Positions 45,996 through 46,215 of a stretch of 46,215 nucleotides of DNA are shown one piece after another. The translations under genes and the position numbers were made by a program. Below the pieces are notes generated by a model. The model had not been told where the DNA came from, ran no database searches, and saw only the letters and a program-made list of their open reading frames with translations. Source of the stretch: a virus; the IMG/VR virus record IMGVR_UViG_3300027754_000160, positions 1 to 46,215 of that record; one strand, given 5' to 3'. Each line of letters starts with the position of its first letter. The first letter of the stretch is position 1.

Positions 45996-46215
45996 AGTGC
46001 AGTCTTTATTTTAAGCGTTTGGTTGTTGCTCATCACCCCGTTCTGGGTGTCTCTGTAAACGTCCCCGATCCGCAGATTGGCAAATTCAGCGTCTGTTGGC
46101 AGGCTGGGGGCTGTGCCAGACGTAGGGAAAAAACTCAATCCCGATACTACATCGGTTCCGTTAGTTTGGGTAGACCCCGCCATTGGCCCTGCGTTGTCCA
46201 GTTGGTTGAAGTACA
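45992..46215 (-). CDS. Virion gene truncated at the right window edge (C-terminal part)
   Basis: The frame is open beyond the window. The visible part reads YFNQLDNAGPMAGSTQTNGT, then SGLSFFPTSGTAPSLPTDAE, FANLRIGDVYRDTQNG and NNQTLKIKTAL. The in-frame ATG at 46183 could in theory start a 63-aa protein, but no ribosome site precedes it, and the codons upstream continue like coding sequence (YFNQLDNAGP). I therefore treat it as the C-terminus of a longer virion protein. Its stop overlaps the start of the 1132-aa gene. Rich in S, T and G, as in tail or fibre-linked proteins. Confidence 0.6.
   Translation of the reverse strand, partial: YFNQLDNAGPMAGSTQTNGTDVVSGLSFFPTSGTAPSLPTDAEFANLRIGDVYRDTQNGVMSNNQTLKIKTAL

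Overview
The window is a large part of a tailed double-stranded DNA bacteriophage genome, most likely a podovirus-type lytic phage of a Gram-negative, freshwater-type bacterium. The evidence is a P22-type portal (846 aa), a terminase pair, a scaffolding protein, several long 'ejection/internal virion' style proteins, a family A DNA polymerase and no host genes. No integrase, CI-type repressor, tRNA, insertion sequence or CRISPR array was seen. The host guess (betaproteobacteria-like) rests only on the style of the small accessory proteins and is weak. The major capsid protein, most tail genes and an obvious holin/endolysin cassette are not in the window. The scaffolding gene runs off the left edge and a virion gene runs off the right edge, so the missing head and tail genes probably join the two ends of a circularly permuted or incompletely assembled genome.

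Layout. All virion and packaging genes are on the minus strand. They lie at the left (about 1-6.8 kb: TerS, TerL, HExxH protein, portal, small protein, GroES-like protein, scaffold) and at the right (31.8-46.2 kb: partial virion gene, 1132-aa protein, 373-aa protein, 836-aa transglycosylase protein, about 2380-aa polyvalent protein). All early, replication and accessory genes are on the plus strand (7.2-31.8 kb). The two arms diverge from a control region at about 6.8-7.24 kb (terminator hairpin, TTAGAC inverted repeat, duplicated 13-mer, extended -10 promoter). They converge tail to tail at 31.80-31.83 kb, where the coding regions overlap.

Plus-strand arm. The 7.2-14.05 kb part is studded with seven copies of a 23-bp palindrome (arms of the type AGAGGGAGAAC around one central base), placed between genes and just ahead of ribosome binding sites. 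It also holds a noncoding segment (8.49-8.83 kb) built as an imperfect 63/64-bp inverted repeat around an AT-rich core, a candidate origin or control locus. Small genes and a NinX homologue lead to the most notable pair: a predicted amidoligase (ATP-dependent COOH-NH2 ligase) followed 11 nt later by a class II glutamine amidotransferase domain protein. Together they look like a glutamine-dependent amide-forming modification system. A promoter and the last palindrome then precede a winged-helix protein and a DUF932 protein.

From 15.5 to 20.2 kb is a train of about 20 tiny genes linked by ATGA start/stop overlaps. It includes three tandem paralogues and a series of proteins that share a GLTDEE-type motif and a C-terminal KEKNT/KERNT tail, which doubles as the next gene's ribosome binding site. 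From 20.2 to 31.7 kb is the DNA metabolism block: a sigma-region-4-only protein, an NrdR-like zinc ribbon overlapped by another reading frame, VRR-NUC nuclease, DNA polymerase A, HExxH protein, Cas4/RecB-like Fe-S nuclease, HNH-like protein, SNF2-type helicase, a Gp157-like coiled-coil protein, a probable ssDNA-binding protein, an HTH protein and a 977-aa primase-helicase.

How it works together (inference): early genes are read rightward from the 7.16 kb promoter and the 14.0 kb promoter. The region-4 protein and the winged-helix protein are candidates for switching transcription. Late genes are read leftward from the control region around the genome junction to 31.8 kb.
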